64,000 nt of DNA from Paraburkholderia sp. (GTDB lineage: Bacteria > Pseudomonadota > Gammaproteobacteria > Burkholderiales > Burkholderiaceae): contig SCRN01000025.1 in the NCBI GenBank assembly GCA_004322045.1, forward strand, positions 186,001-250,000. The letters run 5' to 3'. Positions 9,371 to 15,970 of the stretch are shown here, in pieces (positions within the stretch are counted from its first letter, which is position 1; every line of letters starts with the position of its first letter). The translations under genes and the position numbers were made by a program. The notes below the pieces were generated by a model, which did not search any database, was not told the origin of the DNA, and saw only the letters and a program-made list of their open reading frames with translations.

Positions 9371-10492
9371 ATGTTCTCCGAAGCCGACTTCATCCATATG
9401 CAGCGCGCGCTCACGCTCGCTGCGCGCGGCATGTACACGACCACGCCGAATCCGCGCGTGGGTTGCGTGCTCGTCAAAGACGGCATGCCGATCGGCGAAG
9501 GCTATACGCAACCGGCCGGGCAGGACCACGCCGAAGTGCAGGCGCTCAAGGACGCGCGGCGGCGCGGACATGATCCTCAGGGCGCGACGGCCTATGTTTC
9601 GCTCGAACCGTGCAGCCACTTCGGCCGCACGCCGCCGTGCGTTCATGCACTGATCGACGCGCGCGTGAAGCGCGTCATCGCGGCGATGGAAGATCCGAAT
9701 CCGCAGGTGTCCGGGCGCGGGCTGTCGCGGCTGCGCGAAGCGGGCATCGACGTGCGCTGCGGCTTGCTTGCGAATGAAGCGCGTGAATTGAACATCGGTT
9801 TCGTGTCGCGCATGACGCGCGCGCGCCCGTGGGTGCGGATGAAGGTCGCGGCATCGCTCGACGGCCGCACGGCCCTGCCTTCCGGCGAAAGCCAGTGGAT
9901 CACGGGCCCCGCCGCACGCGCCGATGGGCACGCGTGGCGCGCACGCGCTTGCGCGATCTTGACGGGCATCGGCACGGTGCGTGACGACGACCCGCAGTTG
10001 ACGGTGCGCGAAGTGCAAACGCCGCGACAACCGCTACGGGTGCTCGTCGATAGCCGCTTGGAGGTGCCGCTCTCGGCGCGCTTGCTCGACGGCGCCCCGC
10101 CGCTCGTCTTCTGCGGGCCTATCGAACCCGGCAACGCTGCGCGGGCCAACGCGTTGGCTGCACGCGGCGTCGAAGTCGTGCCGCTTGCGAACGCGCACGG
10201 CAAGGTCGATCTACCCGCGATGCTGAAGGTTCTAGGGGAACGCGGCATCAACGAACTGCACGTCGAAGCGGGGCATAGGCTCAATGGCTCGCTGCTGCGC
10301 GAGGGGTGTGTGGACGAACTGCTGGTCTATCTCGCGCCTAGCCTGCTCGGCTCGGATTCGGCCGGGATATTCGACTTGGCCGCACCGGCCTCGCTCGATG
10401 CGCGCACCCGCCTCGCCTTTCACACGATCGAGCGCATTGGCGACGATCTTCGCATTTTGGCGCGGCTGCAACCGGCGTCCACGCCCAATTAA
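9371..10492 (+). CDS. ribD: bifunctional riboflavin deaminase/reductase
   Basis: Carries out the second and third steps of riboflavin synthesis from GTP, deaminating the pyrimidine ring and reducing the ribosyl side chain with NADPH. The N-terminal zinc deaminase half shows HAEVQAL and PCSHFGRTPPC ligands (about residues 55-90). The C-terminal half, from about residue 150 (WVRMKVAASLDGRTAL), is the DHFR-like reductase with the conserved SQWITG. Total length of 373 residues is typical. It sits between hemL and ribE with short gaps. Confidence 0.97.
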   Translation: MFSEADFIHMQRALTLAARGMYTTTPNPRVGCVLVKDGMPIGEGYTQPAGQDHAEVQALKDARRRGHDPQGATAYVSLEPCSHFGRTPPCVHALIDARVKRVIAAMEDPNPQVSGRGLSRLREAGIDVRCGLLANEARELNIGFVSRMTRARPWVRMKVAASLDGRTALPSGESQWITGPAARADGHAWRARACAILTGIGTVRDDDPQLTVREVQTPRQPLRVLVDSRLEVPLSARLLDGAPPLVFCGPIEPGNAARANALAARGVEVVPLANAHGKVDLPAMLKVLGERGINELHVEAGHRLNGSLLREGCVDELLVYLAPSLLGSDSAGIFDLAAPASLDARTRLAFHTIERIGDDLRILARLQPASTPN

Positions 10493-10510
10493 CGACAAAG
10501 GAACGCAACG

Positions 10511-11140
10511 ATGTTTACGGGAATCGTCGCGGCCGTGGGCCGCATCGAAGCAGTGAAGCCGCTCGGCGCGGATCCCGCTGCCGGCGTGCGCCTGACGGTG
10601 GACGCGGGAGCGCTCGATCTGACGGACGTGGCGCTTGGCGACAGCATCGCCATTCAGGGTGCATGCATGACCGTCGTGGGAAAGACGGCGCGCGCCTTCG
10701 ACGTCGATGTCTCGCGCGAAAGCCTGAACTGCACGGTTGGGCTTGCCGAGCCGGGCGAGGTCAATTTGGAGAAAGCGTTGACTGCGCATGAGCGGTTGGG
10801 CGGGCACATCGTTTCGGGCCACGTCGACGGGCTCGGCGTGGTCACGCGCTTTGCCGCTGTCGGCGAATCGCATGAGTTGCGCATCCTCGCGCCGCAAGAC
10901 ATCGGCCGCTATCTCGCCTACAAAGGCTCGATTACGGTCAATGGCGTGAGCTTGACCGTCAATAGCGTCGATGATCGCGATGACGGCTGCGAGTTCTCGA
11001 TCAATCTGATTCCGCACACCGTCGAAGTCACGACGCTCAAGCACTTGAAGGCCGGGGCGCAGGTGAATCTCGAAGTGGATTTGATTGCGCGGTACACCGA
11101 AAGGATTCTGTCATCGGCACCGCCGATACAGCGTAGCTGA
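10511..11140 (+). CDS. ribE: riboflavin synthase alpha subunit (3' end remodelled)
   Basis: Dismutates two 6,7-dimethyl-8-ribityllumazine molecules to riboflavin. It starts with the family signature MFTGIVAAVG, and two lumazine-binding barrels follow (second one containing GHIVSGHVDG and SITVNGVSLTVN). AAAGGAACG precedes the ATG. The body is normal, but the last residues (IARYTERILSSAPPIQRS) are encoded within a sequence repeated at 12800 and 14208. The copy at 14208 reads IARYVERMLSAAQQ and stops. The simplest view is that mobile DNA inserted into the 3' end of ribE and supplied a substitute tail. Catalytic function should be intact because only the C-terminal tail differs. Confidence 0.96.
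   Translation: MFTGIVAAVGRIEAVKPLGADPAAGVRLTVDAGALDLTDVALGDSIAIQGACMTVVGKTARAFDVDVSRESLNCTVGLAEPGEVNLEKALTAHERLGGHIVSGHVDGLGVVTRFAAVGESHELRILAPQDIGRYLAYKGSITVNGVSLTVNSVDDRDDGCEFSINLIPHTVEVTTLKHLKAGAQVNLEVDLIARYTERILSSAPPIQRS
11084..11121 (+). repeat. att-like repeat copy 1 (3' end of ribE)
   Basis: A 38-base segment starting ATTGCGCGGTACACCG inside the ribE 3' end. It matches copy 2 (12800-12837) at 37 of 38 bases and copy 3 (14208 onward) at most positions, including the first 11 bases. All three keep the RibE reading frame. Interpreted as the left attachment site of an integrated element. Confidence 0.8.
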
Positions 11141-11163
11141 CCGCTGCGGTCAGCTACGCTGTA
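11127..11163. repeat. 18-bp perfect palindrome spanning the ribE stop codon
   Basis: Two perfect 18-base arms (11127-11144 and 11146-11163, beginning TACAGCGTAGC) around a single T. The ribE TGA lies inside the left arm. There is no T run after it, so a simple terminator is not certain. It lies immediately inside the putative left end of the islet and could be a termination hairpin brought by the element or a protein-binding site. Confidence 0.75.
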
Positions 11164-11290
11164 CGGCTGTCTTTCGCTCGGCGACAGGTCGTCCATTGGG
11201 CAACTCTGTCACCCGTAGGCTTTGCGTCCGGCGCGTCGAGTATTAGCCACCTGGGTCCACGTTACCCGGACTACGCCGCGGCAAATGCGA

Positions 11291-11791
11291 TCAAGCGACC
11301 GCTCCCCCATCGTTCGTCAACGCTTTCAAGGCCCGCTCCGGAGATACCGGTCCCTTGTAAAGCGGGCTACATGGCGTGCGCGCCAGTTTTAGCGACAGCT
11401 CGATGAGTTCGGTCGGTTTTTCGTGGGCGCGGTAGGCTTCGGCGAGATGTGCGAACTCTGTCATGATGCCGACAACGCTACGATTTTGTGTCTTCGCGTA
11501 TTTGACGACCTGCATTTCGCTCACTTCCGAATCGATAAACGAACGGGGCACTCCGTGAGCGGCCAGTATATCTATCAGAGCCCCCGGGAACCTGGACGCC
11601 AGGTTGGCGGAAGGAGCCAACGGCATCAGCACCGGCAATAGCGTCTGCTCATTCACAAGCATCGCGATCTGCGGCCGCCATGGCAAAACCGTTGCATACC
11701 AGTTGCCAAGCTTCGTGGTGCCACTTCCGGCGTCGACCAATTCGGGTTTCAGGCGTTTGAGCAGCTTTTGAGTGCAGTGGAGATACAGCAT
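11291..11791 (-). CDS. DUF6933-like hypothetical protein
   Basis: A protein of about 166 residues beginning MLYLHCTQKLLKRLKPE, which I associate with the uncharacterised DUF6933 family (small cytosolic proteins with an N-terminal HCTQKLL motif followed by LGNWYATVLPWRPQIAMLVNE). No catalytic motif is evident. The ATG at 11791 was preferred over a TTG five codons upstream; neither has a clear ribosome site. It is divergent from the TacA/TacT module within the first islet. Function is unknown; the family assignment is from memory of the motif and is moderate in confidence. Confidence 0.7.
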   Translation of the reverse strand: MLYLHCTQKLLKRLKPELVDAGSGTTKLGNWYATVLPWRPQIAMLVNEQTLLPVLMPLAPSANLASRFPGALIDILAAHGVPRSFIDSEVSEMQVVKYAKTQNRSVVGIMTEFAHLAEAYRAHEKPTELIELSLKLARTPCSPLYKGPVSPERALKALTNDGGAVA

Positions 11792-11823
11792 AAAAAAGGG
11801 GAACAACCGTGTGTCAGGAGAAA

Positions 11824-11855
11824 ATGTACGTCGCTTGTGCTAACATGACGTACAT
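11824..11855. promoter_or_regulatory. TacA operator/promoter
   Basis: Perfect nine-base inverted repeat ATGTACGTC (11824-11832) and GACGTACAT (11847-11855) with a 14-base spacer containing a TAACAT -10-like hexamer. It sits 16 bases before the antitoxin ATG. A ribbon-helix-helix antitoxin dimer pair binding here would repress its own operon, the usual arrangement. Confidence 0.75.
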
Positions 11856-11871
11856 CTGAAGGGGATTTTTT

Positions 11872-12147
11872 ATGAGCACCTCTACCCGCTCCGCCCGCCT
11901 GGGTTTGCGCGCCACGCCGCAGCAGGAAGCAGTGCTGCGCCGTGCCGCCGAGATCGCGCACAAATCAATGACCGATTTTATTCTCGACAGCGCCTGTCAG
12001 GTTGCCGAACGAACACTGCTCGACCAACGTTTGTTCCTGGTGACTGAAAGTCAATCGCAAGCGCTGCTTGACATGCTCGATCGGCCGACCCAAGACAATG
12101 CGGGCTTGAAGGAGTTGTTCTCCCGAACAGCGCCTTGGGATAACTGA
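11872..12147 (+). CDS. type II antitoxin, TacA/DUF1778 family
   Basis: Antitoxin of 91 residues with an N-terminal ribbon-helix-helix DNA-binding part (STRSARLGLRATPQQEAVLRRAAEIAHKSMTDFIL is the DUF1778 pattern) and a C-terminal toxin-wrapping tail (LKELFSRTAPWDN). It should neutralise the downstream GNAT toxin and, with it, repress the promoter at the inverted repeat just upstream. Its TGA overlaps the toxin ATG (TGATG), giving translational coupling. AAGGGG precedes its start. Confidence 0.93.
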   Translation: MSTSTRSARLGLRATPQQEAVLRRAAEIAHKSMTDFILDSACQVAERTLLDQRLFLVTESQSQALLDMLDRPTQDNAGLKELFSRTAPWDN

Positions 12148-12668
12148 TGCCGCTGTCCGCACTGCAAGCGCTAGACGCCAGCCATGTCTTGGACGGCTTC
12201 GATTGCGGCAAGCCCGGCCTGAATGATTGGCTCCTGCGCCACGCGCGGCAGGCACAAACCAGCGGTTCGGCCAAGACTTACGTCGTTACCGAAGATCAGC
12301 GCCTAGTCGGATATTACAGCCTGGCCGTGGGGCAAATTGATACTCTGGAAGCACCTGATCGAGTACGCAAAGGGATGGGGGCCTATCCGATCCCAGTTGT
12401 CATCCTTGCTCGGCTGGCGGTAGCAATGAAGGATCATGGGCGTGGCGTCGGGATCGGCATGCTGCAAGATGCAATCCGGCGCACAGTGGCTATCGCCGAA
12501 CAAGTCGGCGTTCGCGCGCTGCTGACGCATCCGATCGATGAGGATGCAGCACGCTTCTATCTGCGTTTCGGGTTTGAAGCTTCACCGGTGCGAGAACAGC
12601 AATTGCTGCTGTTGCTGAAGGACGCTCGTCGACTACTGATGCCTGCTGCATCAAGCAAACCGAAGTAG
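12147..12668 (+). CDS. GNAT-family toxin, TacT/AtaT-like
   Basis: Acetyltransferase toxin of 173 residues. TacT-type enzymes acetylate the amino acid on charged tRNA and block translation. The acetyl-CoA pyrophosphate loop is HGRGVGIG at residues 97-104, and the likely catalytic tyrosine is Y138 in ARFYLRFGF, both at the family positions. GFDCGKPGLNDWL near the N-terminus is the common TacT start. It follows the DUF1778 antitoxin with one-base overlap. Toxicity and target are inferred from the family. Confidence 0.93.
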   Translation: MPLSALQALDASHVLDGFDCGKPGLNDWLLRHARQAQTSGSAKTYVVTEDQRLVGYYSLAVGQIDTLEAPDRVRKGMGAYPIPVVILARLAVAMKDHGRGVGIGMLQDAIRRTVAIAEQVGVRALLTHPIDEDAARFYLRFGFEASPVREQQLLLLLKDARRLLMPAASSKPK

Positions 12669-12715
12669 AAATCGCCTGGTCACCGTCTATTGGCGCCCCG
12701 CTACAGCCCCGTTGA

Positions 12716-12837
12716 TATGACGGTGTTTCTGACGGCATACGTACATATCCGCGAATCGCCCGGCTTGCGGGACAAGCCTTTCCCGCCAGACTCAACATAA
12801 TTGCGCGGTACACCGAAAGGATTCTGTCGTCGGCACC
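12716..12837 (+). repeat. att-like repeat copy 2 with arm-type direct repeats
   Basis: The core at 12800-12837 matches the ribE 3' end at 37 of 38 bases and still reads IARYTERILSSAP before stopping. Left of it are TGACGG at 12719 and 12730, whose second member is 70 bases from the core, as in copy 3. CCGCCAGACTCAACA just before the core is also shared with copy 3. Interpreted as the junction between two tandem islets. Confidence 0.75.
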
Positions 12838-12906
12838 CATGGGGCGCCCTTAACTGGTTAGACCAGCGGGAGTTTCGAGTTTAATCGCGTGTCTGTTAGC
12901 GTCGAC

Positions 12907-13290
12907 TTACTCGGCGATCCGCCGCCGGAACCACTCCGCCAGAGCAGCTTCGTCAAGCTCGCCAGCAGCAACCATTTCCATGGTCCCAACGGCATCGGTC
13001 GGATCAAACTTCAACCGATAGCCGTTGTCTGCCAGGAAAAGGCGCGCAACCACCCAGGCGGTTCTTTTATTGCCGTCCGCAAAGCCATGATTCCGCGCTA
13101 GCCCATAGGCATACGCGGCAGCGAGCGCCGCTGCGTCGGCACCCGCATAAACAACAAGATTCTGCGGCCGTGCCAGTGCTGACTCCACTGCCCCTTTGTC
13201 GCGCACGCCATCGAGCCCCCCATGCTCGGCAAGCTGACGATCATGGACGGCATAAGTCAGATCCGCGCGCACCCATCGCCACGCTGTCAT
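12907..13290 (-). CDS. Doc-type (death-on-curing) Fic toxin
   Basis: Fic-fold kinase toxin of 127 residues. Doc enzymes phosphorylate elongation factor Tu and stop translation. The Fic active loop NHGFADGNKRTAW is present with H68, K75 and R76, and the N-terminal HGGLDGVRDKGAVESALARPQ matches Doc proteins. Its ATG overlaps the stop of the AbrB-type antitoxin by four bases. The module points left, opposite to TacA/TacT, and lies in the second islet. Confidence 0.93.
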   Translation of the reverse strand: MTAWRWVRADLTYAVHDRQLAEHGGLDGVRDKGAVESALARPQNLVVYAGADAAALAAAYAYGLARNHGFADGNKRTAWVVARLFLADNGYRLKFDPTDAVGTMEMVAAGELDEAALAEWFRRRIAE

Positions 13291-13514
13291 TTGGCCAGCG
13301 CCCGCAGAATATCGCGGTCATCGTGCATGATCTCTTCCGCCAGTTTCATCTGGCGTTCAAAATCCGGGTTGTACGGCGTAATCCGGTAGCCGCCTTCTGG
13401 CGCCTCGGTCAGATACACGGTATCGCCCTTCTGCACCTTGAGCCGTGCCATCGCCTCCTTGGTAAGAATGAAGCCAGCCGAAGCCCCGACCGTCGTGACC
13501 TTGAATGTAAGCAT
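13287..13514 (-). CDS. AbrB/MazE-type antitoxin partner of Doc
   Basis: Swapped-hairpin (SpoVT-AbrB fold) DNA-binding antitoxin of 75 residues: LTFKVTTVGASAGFILTKEAMARLKVQKGDTVYLTEAPEGGYRI is the fold, and the helical C-terminus (FERQMKLAEEIMHDDRDILRALAK) would wrap the toxin. It replaces the Phd antitoxin of the classic Phd/Doc pair, a combination seen in many proteobacteria. A perfect palindrome lies just upstream of its start. Stop and toxin start overlap (ATGA). Confidence 0.92.
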   Translation of the reverse strand: MLTFKVTTVGASAGFILTKEAMARLKVQKGDTVYLTEAPEGGYRITPYNPDFERQMKLAEEIMHDDRDILRALAK

Positions 13515-13528
13515 GGCGCCCTCCTCGC

Positions 13529-13548
13529 TATATAATCGGCATTATATA
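13529..13548. promoter_or_regulatory. palindromic operator of the AbrB-type antitoxin/Doc module
   Basis: TATATAAT-CGGC-ATTATATA, a perfect eight-base inverted repeat, sits 14 bases upstream of the antitoxin ATG and includes a TATAAT-like -10 on each strand. It should be the autoregulatory site of the antitoxin-toxin complex and may also affect the divergent fragment gene at 13571. Confidence 0.75.
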
Positions 13549-13570
13549 TCAATCGTTCGAAGGACAAGGA

Positions 13571-13864
13571 TTGAATCGCTCCACCACAGTCGGTGTTCAG
13601 GGACAGAGAGGTGGCCGTCCCATTCGCGACGCCGACACGACACCCGAGACTAGCGAACTGGAGCGTTTGCGCGCCGAAAATGCACGGCTCTGGGCCGTGC
13701 TCGATGCGCACGGCATCGACTTCCAACGGTCGTTGGCAGAGCCCGTAACACCGGAGCAGTCCGAGGCGTCCCGGCTTAGCACGGACGAGAAAGTCGCTTT
13801 GTTTCGCCGACTGTTTAAGGGTCGAACCGACGTTTATCCGGTCAAACGCATTGACTCATCGTAA
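13571..13864 (+). pseudogene. N-terminal remnant of a TOTE-type archaeo-eukaryotic primase/helicase gene
   Basis: An open frame of 97 codons (TTG start after AAGGACAAGGA). Its coiled-coil ELERLRAENARLWAVLDAHGI followed by LSTDEKVALFRRLFKGRTDVYPV is the typical beginning of very large TOTE conflict-system proteins that continue into a primase domain and a DEAD/DEAH helicase. Here the frame ends with KRIDSS and stop, where the family normally continues with RW plus the primase core. The rest of the gene is absent. It is read as a truncated relic left by deletion inside the second islet. A short functional protein is possible but unlikely. Confidence 0.7.
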
Positions 13865-13981
13865 TTGACAATCTACACCAGCCCGACTCATCGGCTTCTG
13901 TAGTACCCGGTCAATGCCTGGAAAGTTCAGCGAGCCACAACCTGGCGCGACAATTTCCGCCCTTGAAATGAAGACTGAAAA

Positions 13982-14128
13982 GTGAGCGAATACCAATTCT
14001 ACGAATTTGCTGCCGTCGACCGACCGCTTACCGGGCAACAGCAGGCTGAGTTGCGAAGTCGCTCCACGCGCGCGACGATCACAGCCTCGTGCATCTATTG
14101 CGGTCTCGCTACAACTACCGCCATTTGA
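13982..14128 (+). pseudogene. 5' remnant of a conserved hypothetical gene
   Basis: A GTG-started frame whose first 35 codons (MSEYQFYEFAAVDRPL, then QAELRSRSTRATITA) look like the N-terminus of a widespread conserved hypothetical protein of several hundred residues that I recall from proteobacteria and actinobacteria. After codon 35 the resemblance stops and the frame closes at 14128, within the arm-site region of the islet right end. It appears cut by the islet boundary. The family match is from memory and needs a database search. Confidence 0.6.
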
Positions 14129-14252
14129 CGGTATTTTTGACGGTATACGAGCGACTTTTCTCGCCTCTGCCTATGCTGGACAAGCGTTTTCCGCCAGACT
14201 CAACACAATTGCGCGGTATGTGGAAAGGATGCTGTCGGCGGCGCAGCAGTAG
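14124..14252 (+). repeat. att-like repeat copy 3 and displaced ribE 3' end
   Basis: TGACGG occurs at 14126 and 14138, the second 70 bases before a core at 14208 that begins ATTGCGCGGTA as in ribE. The frame reads IARYVERMLSAAQQ and stops at 14252, which resembles an ordinary RibE C-terminus better than the tail now fused to ribE. Interpreted as the right attachment site, with the original chromosomal ribE end displaced about 3.1 kb. Confidence 0.75.
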
Positions 14253-14322
14253 TGATAGGCCTGAGCGCAACGGGAGTCACGCGAGGCGGACTTGGTGCGC
14301 CGCCGTGCATCGTGTAGAACAA

Positions 14323-14676
14323 CTAAGCGCTCCCTGCGTCTTCACGACGCAGTTGCAGCAATCCGTCCGCTCCGCAAAAAGCTGTAACGAAGGCGAAGCT
14401 TGCTGCGAGCGTTTGATCCAAGCACAGGAGTAAAGCAGCCACGGCGCCCCCCCCGAAAAGCAGGAGTCGAGAAAATATGCCGGGCCGAATGCCGAAAACA
14501 TGAAGTGAAGCCGCTCGGCGCCCCACCAAAAGTTTGCCGAAAAGGAGCCAAAAGAGCGATATGGGGATGTAGGTACCCAACGCAGGCGTAAATGCGTCTG
14601 CCACGTTCGAAGACGGAATTCTGTCAAACCCGACCGCCATTAACACAAGACCCAGATACCAGAAAATCCGCGTCAT
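14323..14676 (-). CDS. small hypothetical membrane protein
   Basis: Protein of 117 residues with about three hydrophobic helices (roughly residues 4-18, 37-53 and 70-92) and short charged tails. The ATG at 14676 was preferred over one four codons upstream because GAGGACGGCG gives a plausible ribosome site. No family was recognised. It is the last leftward gene in the JmjC/peptide patch, about 210 bases beyond the peptide stop, so co-transcription is possible. A role such as export or immunity is speculation. Confidence 0.5.
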   Translation of the reverse strand: MTRIFWYLGLVLMAVGFDRIPSSNVADAFTPALGTYIPISLFWLLFGKLLVGRRAASLHVFGIRPGIFSRLLLFGGGAVAALLLCLDQTLAASFAFVTAFCGADGLLQLRREDAGSA

Positions 14677-14885
14677 CGCCGTCCTCATCTCGATCTCGTA
14701 ATCAAAATTTAGCTATCTCCATCGTCACTTGGGCTGCGAGCCTGAATATCTTGCATAACAGCAGAACAATCTCGCGAAACGAGCAAGCTAGTTAGGGTTC
14801 CGATCTGAGGATTCCTTGATAGAATCCCCGCGGTGATCCCGAAACCATTGCCGAGGATAAAACATGTCACGGCGATCCCGCTATT

Positions 14886-15041
14886 TCAACTATAAGCAGG
14901 AAAACCCGGAATATTGACATTGATTGTAGTGGATGAATCCGTTTCGAGTCTCGTAGTGACCGATGCTCCCACTGGAAGCGTATATGTGATCGTCTCAACA
15001 TCTGACGTCGCTTGATTCCCAACTTGCGAGAGAGGTTTCAT
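14886..15041 (-). CDS. 51-residue peptide translationally coupled to the JmjC oxygenase (candidate RiPP precursor)
   Basis: Its ATG overlaps the stop codon of the JmjC gene (ATGA at 15041-15038), a strong sign of coupled translation. The peptide starts MKPLSQVGNQATSDVE and ends NVNIPGFPAYS. It has nine Thr and six Ser, one Lys and one Arg, and no Cys, His or Trp. It has no signal peptide or membrane segment. The size, the uncharged Thr/Ser/Asn-rich C-terminal half and the link to a protein-hydroxylase-type enzyme suggest a modified peptide precursor with an N-terminal leader. That function is inference; the reading frame and overlap are seen directly. A small accessory protein of the enzyme is the alternative. 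Confidence 0.65.
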   Translation of the reverse strand: MKPLSQVGNQATSDVETITYTLPVGASVTTRLETDSSTTINVNIPGFPAYS

Positions 15042-15970
15042 TGTTTTGTTCCGGCAGATAAATTGTTAAGTGGTATGGGGCCCACCATCGACTCGAGATC
15101 AAAAGGAACATAGCTGTTCCGCATTCCCTCCACCTCACGGCGAAATCTTGAATACACGTCCGAATCGGACAATATCGCGGCGACCACTTGAGCAAATCGA
15201 CCGAGTGATGCGCCATCGACAGGTTCGTCCAGTGTCGAGGTTCGTGCAATTTCTTTCAGGGCCAAATAATTCTCTGAAACCCATACCAAATAGTCGATGA
15301 GCTTTGCAGTATGCGCGCCGATTGCCAGATGGAACGTGGGTTCATTCTCAAGAGGTATCGCTTCGTGCCACCATCCGCGCGGTATGTACAGCAGGTCGCC
15401 CGCCTGTAACACTCTGTCAAACATCGGGACCTTCGGGCATGTATCCTTCACGCTAGCGCTCGTCTGATGTTCCAGAGGCAAATAGAGTGTCGGCCGGAAT
15501 ATGCGCCAACGCTTTCGGCCAAACAACTGTAGCGCAAACACGTCGTGAGTGTCCCAGTGCTTGCCGAACGTTCCTTTTCCGCCCAACGCCAAGTAGCCAT
15601 TGGCAACCGTTTTTAATTCGTACAGATCGGATACTCTCTGGCAGGCACATGCAATTTTTCGGCTTTTCAAATCCAGTCGATTTATAATCAACGTCGCACC
15701 AGATCGCAAAAGTGCATTCAGCTTCTCCGGCATAATTCGCTGGCGAAACTTATCCAAATCCTGATAGGACGACGCATAACCTCCGACAGGCACCCTACCT
15801 TCAAGCAGAACCTTCACATCTTCGTGTTTCTCCGGCTCAAGCGTGAAGAGCACATCATTGAGATCATCCCAGGTGAAGATGCCAATGTCCGCTACCTTCG
15901 GAGCATAGAAACACTGCTTTTCAAAATATTCACCGTAAAATTCAGAACAACTTATTGGTATGCACAACAC
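15038..15970 (-). CDS. JmjC/cupin-4 family Fe(II)/2-oxoglutarate oxygenase
   Basis: A 310-residue protein with the cupin iron triad of the ribosomal-oxygenase/JmjC class: H138 and D140 in GKHWDTHDVFALQLFGRKRW, and H202 in GDLLYIPRGWWHEAIP. Characterised relatives hydroxylate side chains of proteins such as ribosomal subunits. The start is a GTG at 15970 with GGAG about ten bases upstream. The gene is visibly AT-richer than the flanking core genes, has no core neighbour, and overlaps a 51-codon peptide gene at its stop. Its substrate could be that peptide. Hydroxylase chemistry follows from the family; the substrate is inferred. Confidence 0.85.
   Translation of the reverse strand: MLCIPISCSEFYGEYFEKQCFYAPKVADIGIFTWDDLNDVLFTLEPEKHEDVKVLLEGRVPVGGYASSYQDLDKFRQRIMPEKLNALLRSGATLIINRLDLKSRKIACACQRVSDLYELKTVANGYLALGGKGTFGKHWDTHDVFALQLFGRKRWRIFRPTLYLPLEHQTSASVKDTCPKVPMFDRVLQAGDLLYIPRGWWHEAIPLENEPTFHLAIGAHTAKLIDYLVWVSENYLALKEIARTSTLDEPVDGASLGRFAQVVAAILSDSDVYSRFRREVEGMRNSYVPFDLESMVGPIPLNNLSAGTKQ

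Larger units (their letters stand above)
11084..14252. mobile_element. tandem integrase-less islets inserted in the ribE 3' end
   Basis: The ribE 3' terminus occurs three times (11084, 12800, 14208), bounding two intervals of about 1.7 and 1.4 kb. Copies 2 and 3 are each preceded by a TGACGG pair whose second member lies exactly 70 bases before the repeat, resembling integrase arm sites at a shared right end. The first interval carries a DUF6933-like gene and TacA/TacT. The second carries AbrB-type antitoxin/Doc plus remnants of a TOTE-primase gene and another conserved gene. No integrase or excisionase is present, so these resemble cis-mobilisable or decayed genomic islands. The repeats are seen directly; the mobility history is inferred. 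Confidence 0.72.

Noticed and set aside
11084-11121. tRNA gene as the integration target
   Set aside because: No tRNA cloverleaf was found; the repeated segment is the protein-coding end of ribE.
13856-14038. 60-codon minus-strand frame between islet fragments
   Set aside because: No ribosome site or motif, and it overlaps the truncated MSEYQ gene remnant on the other strand.
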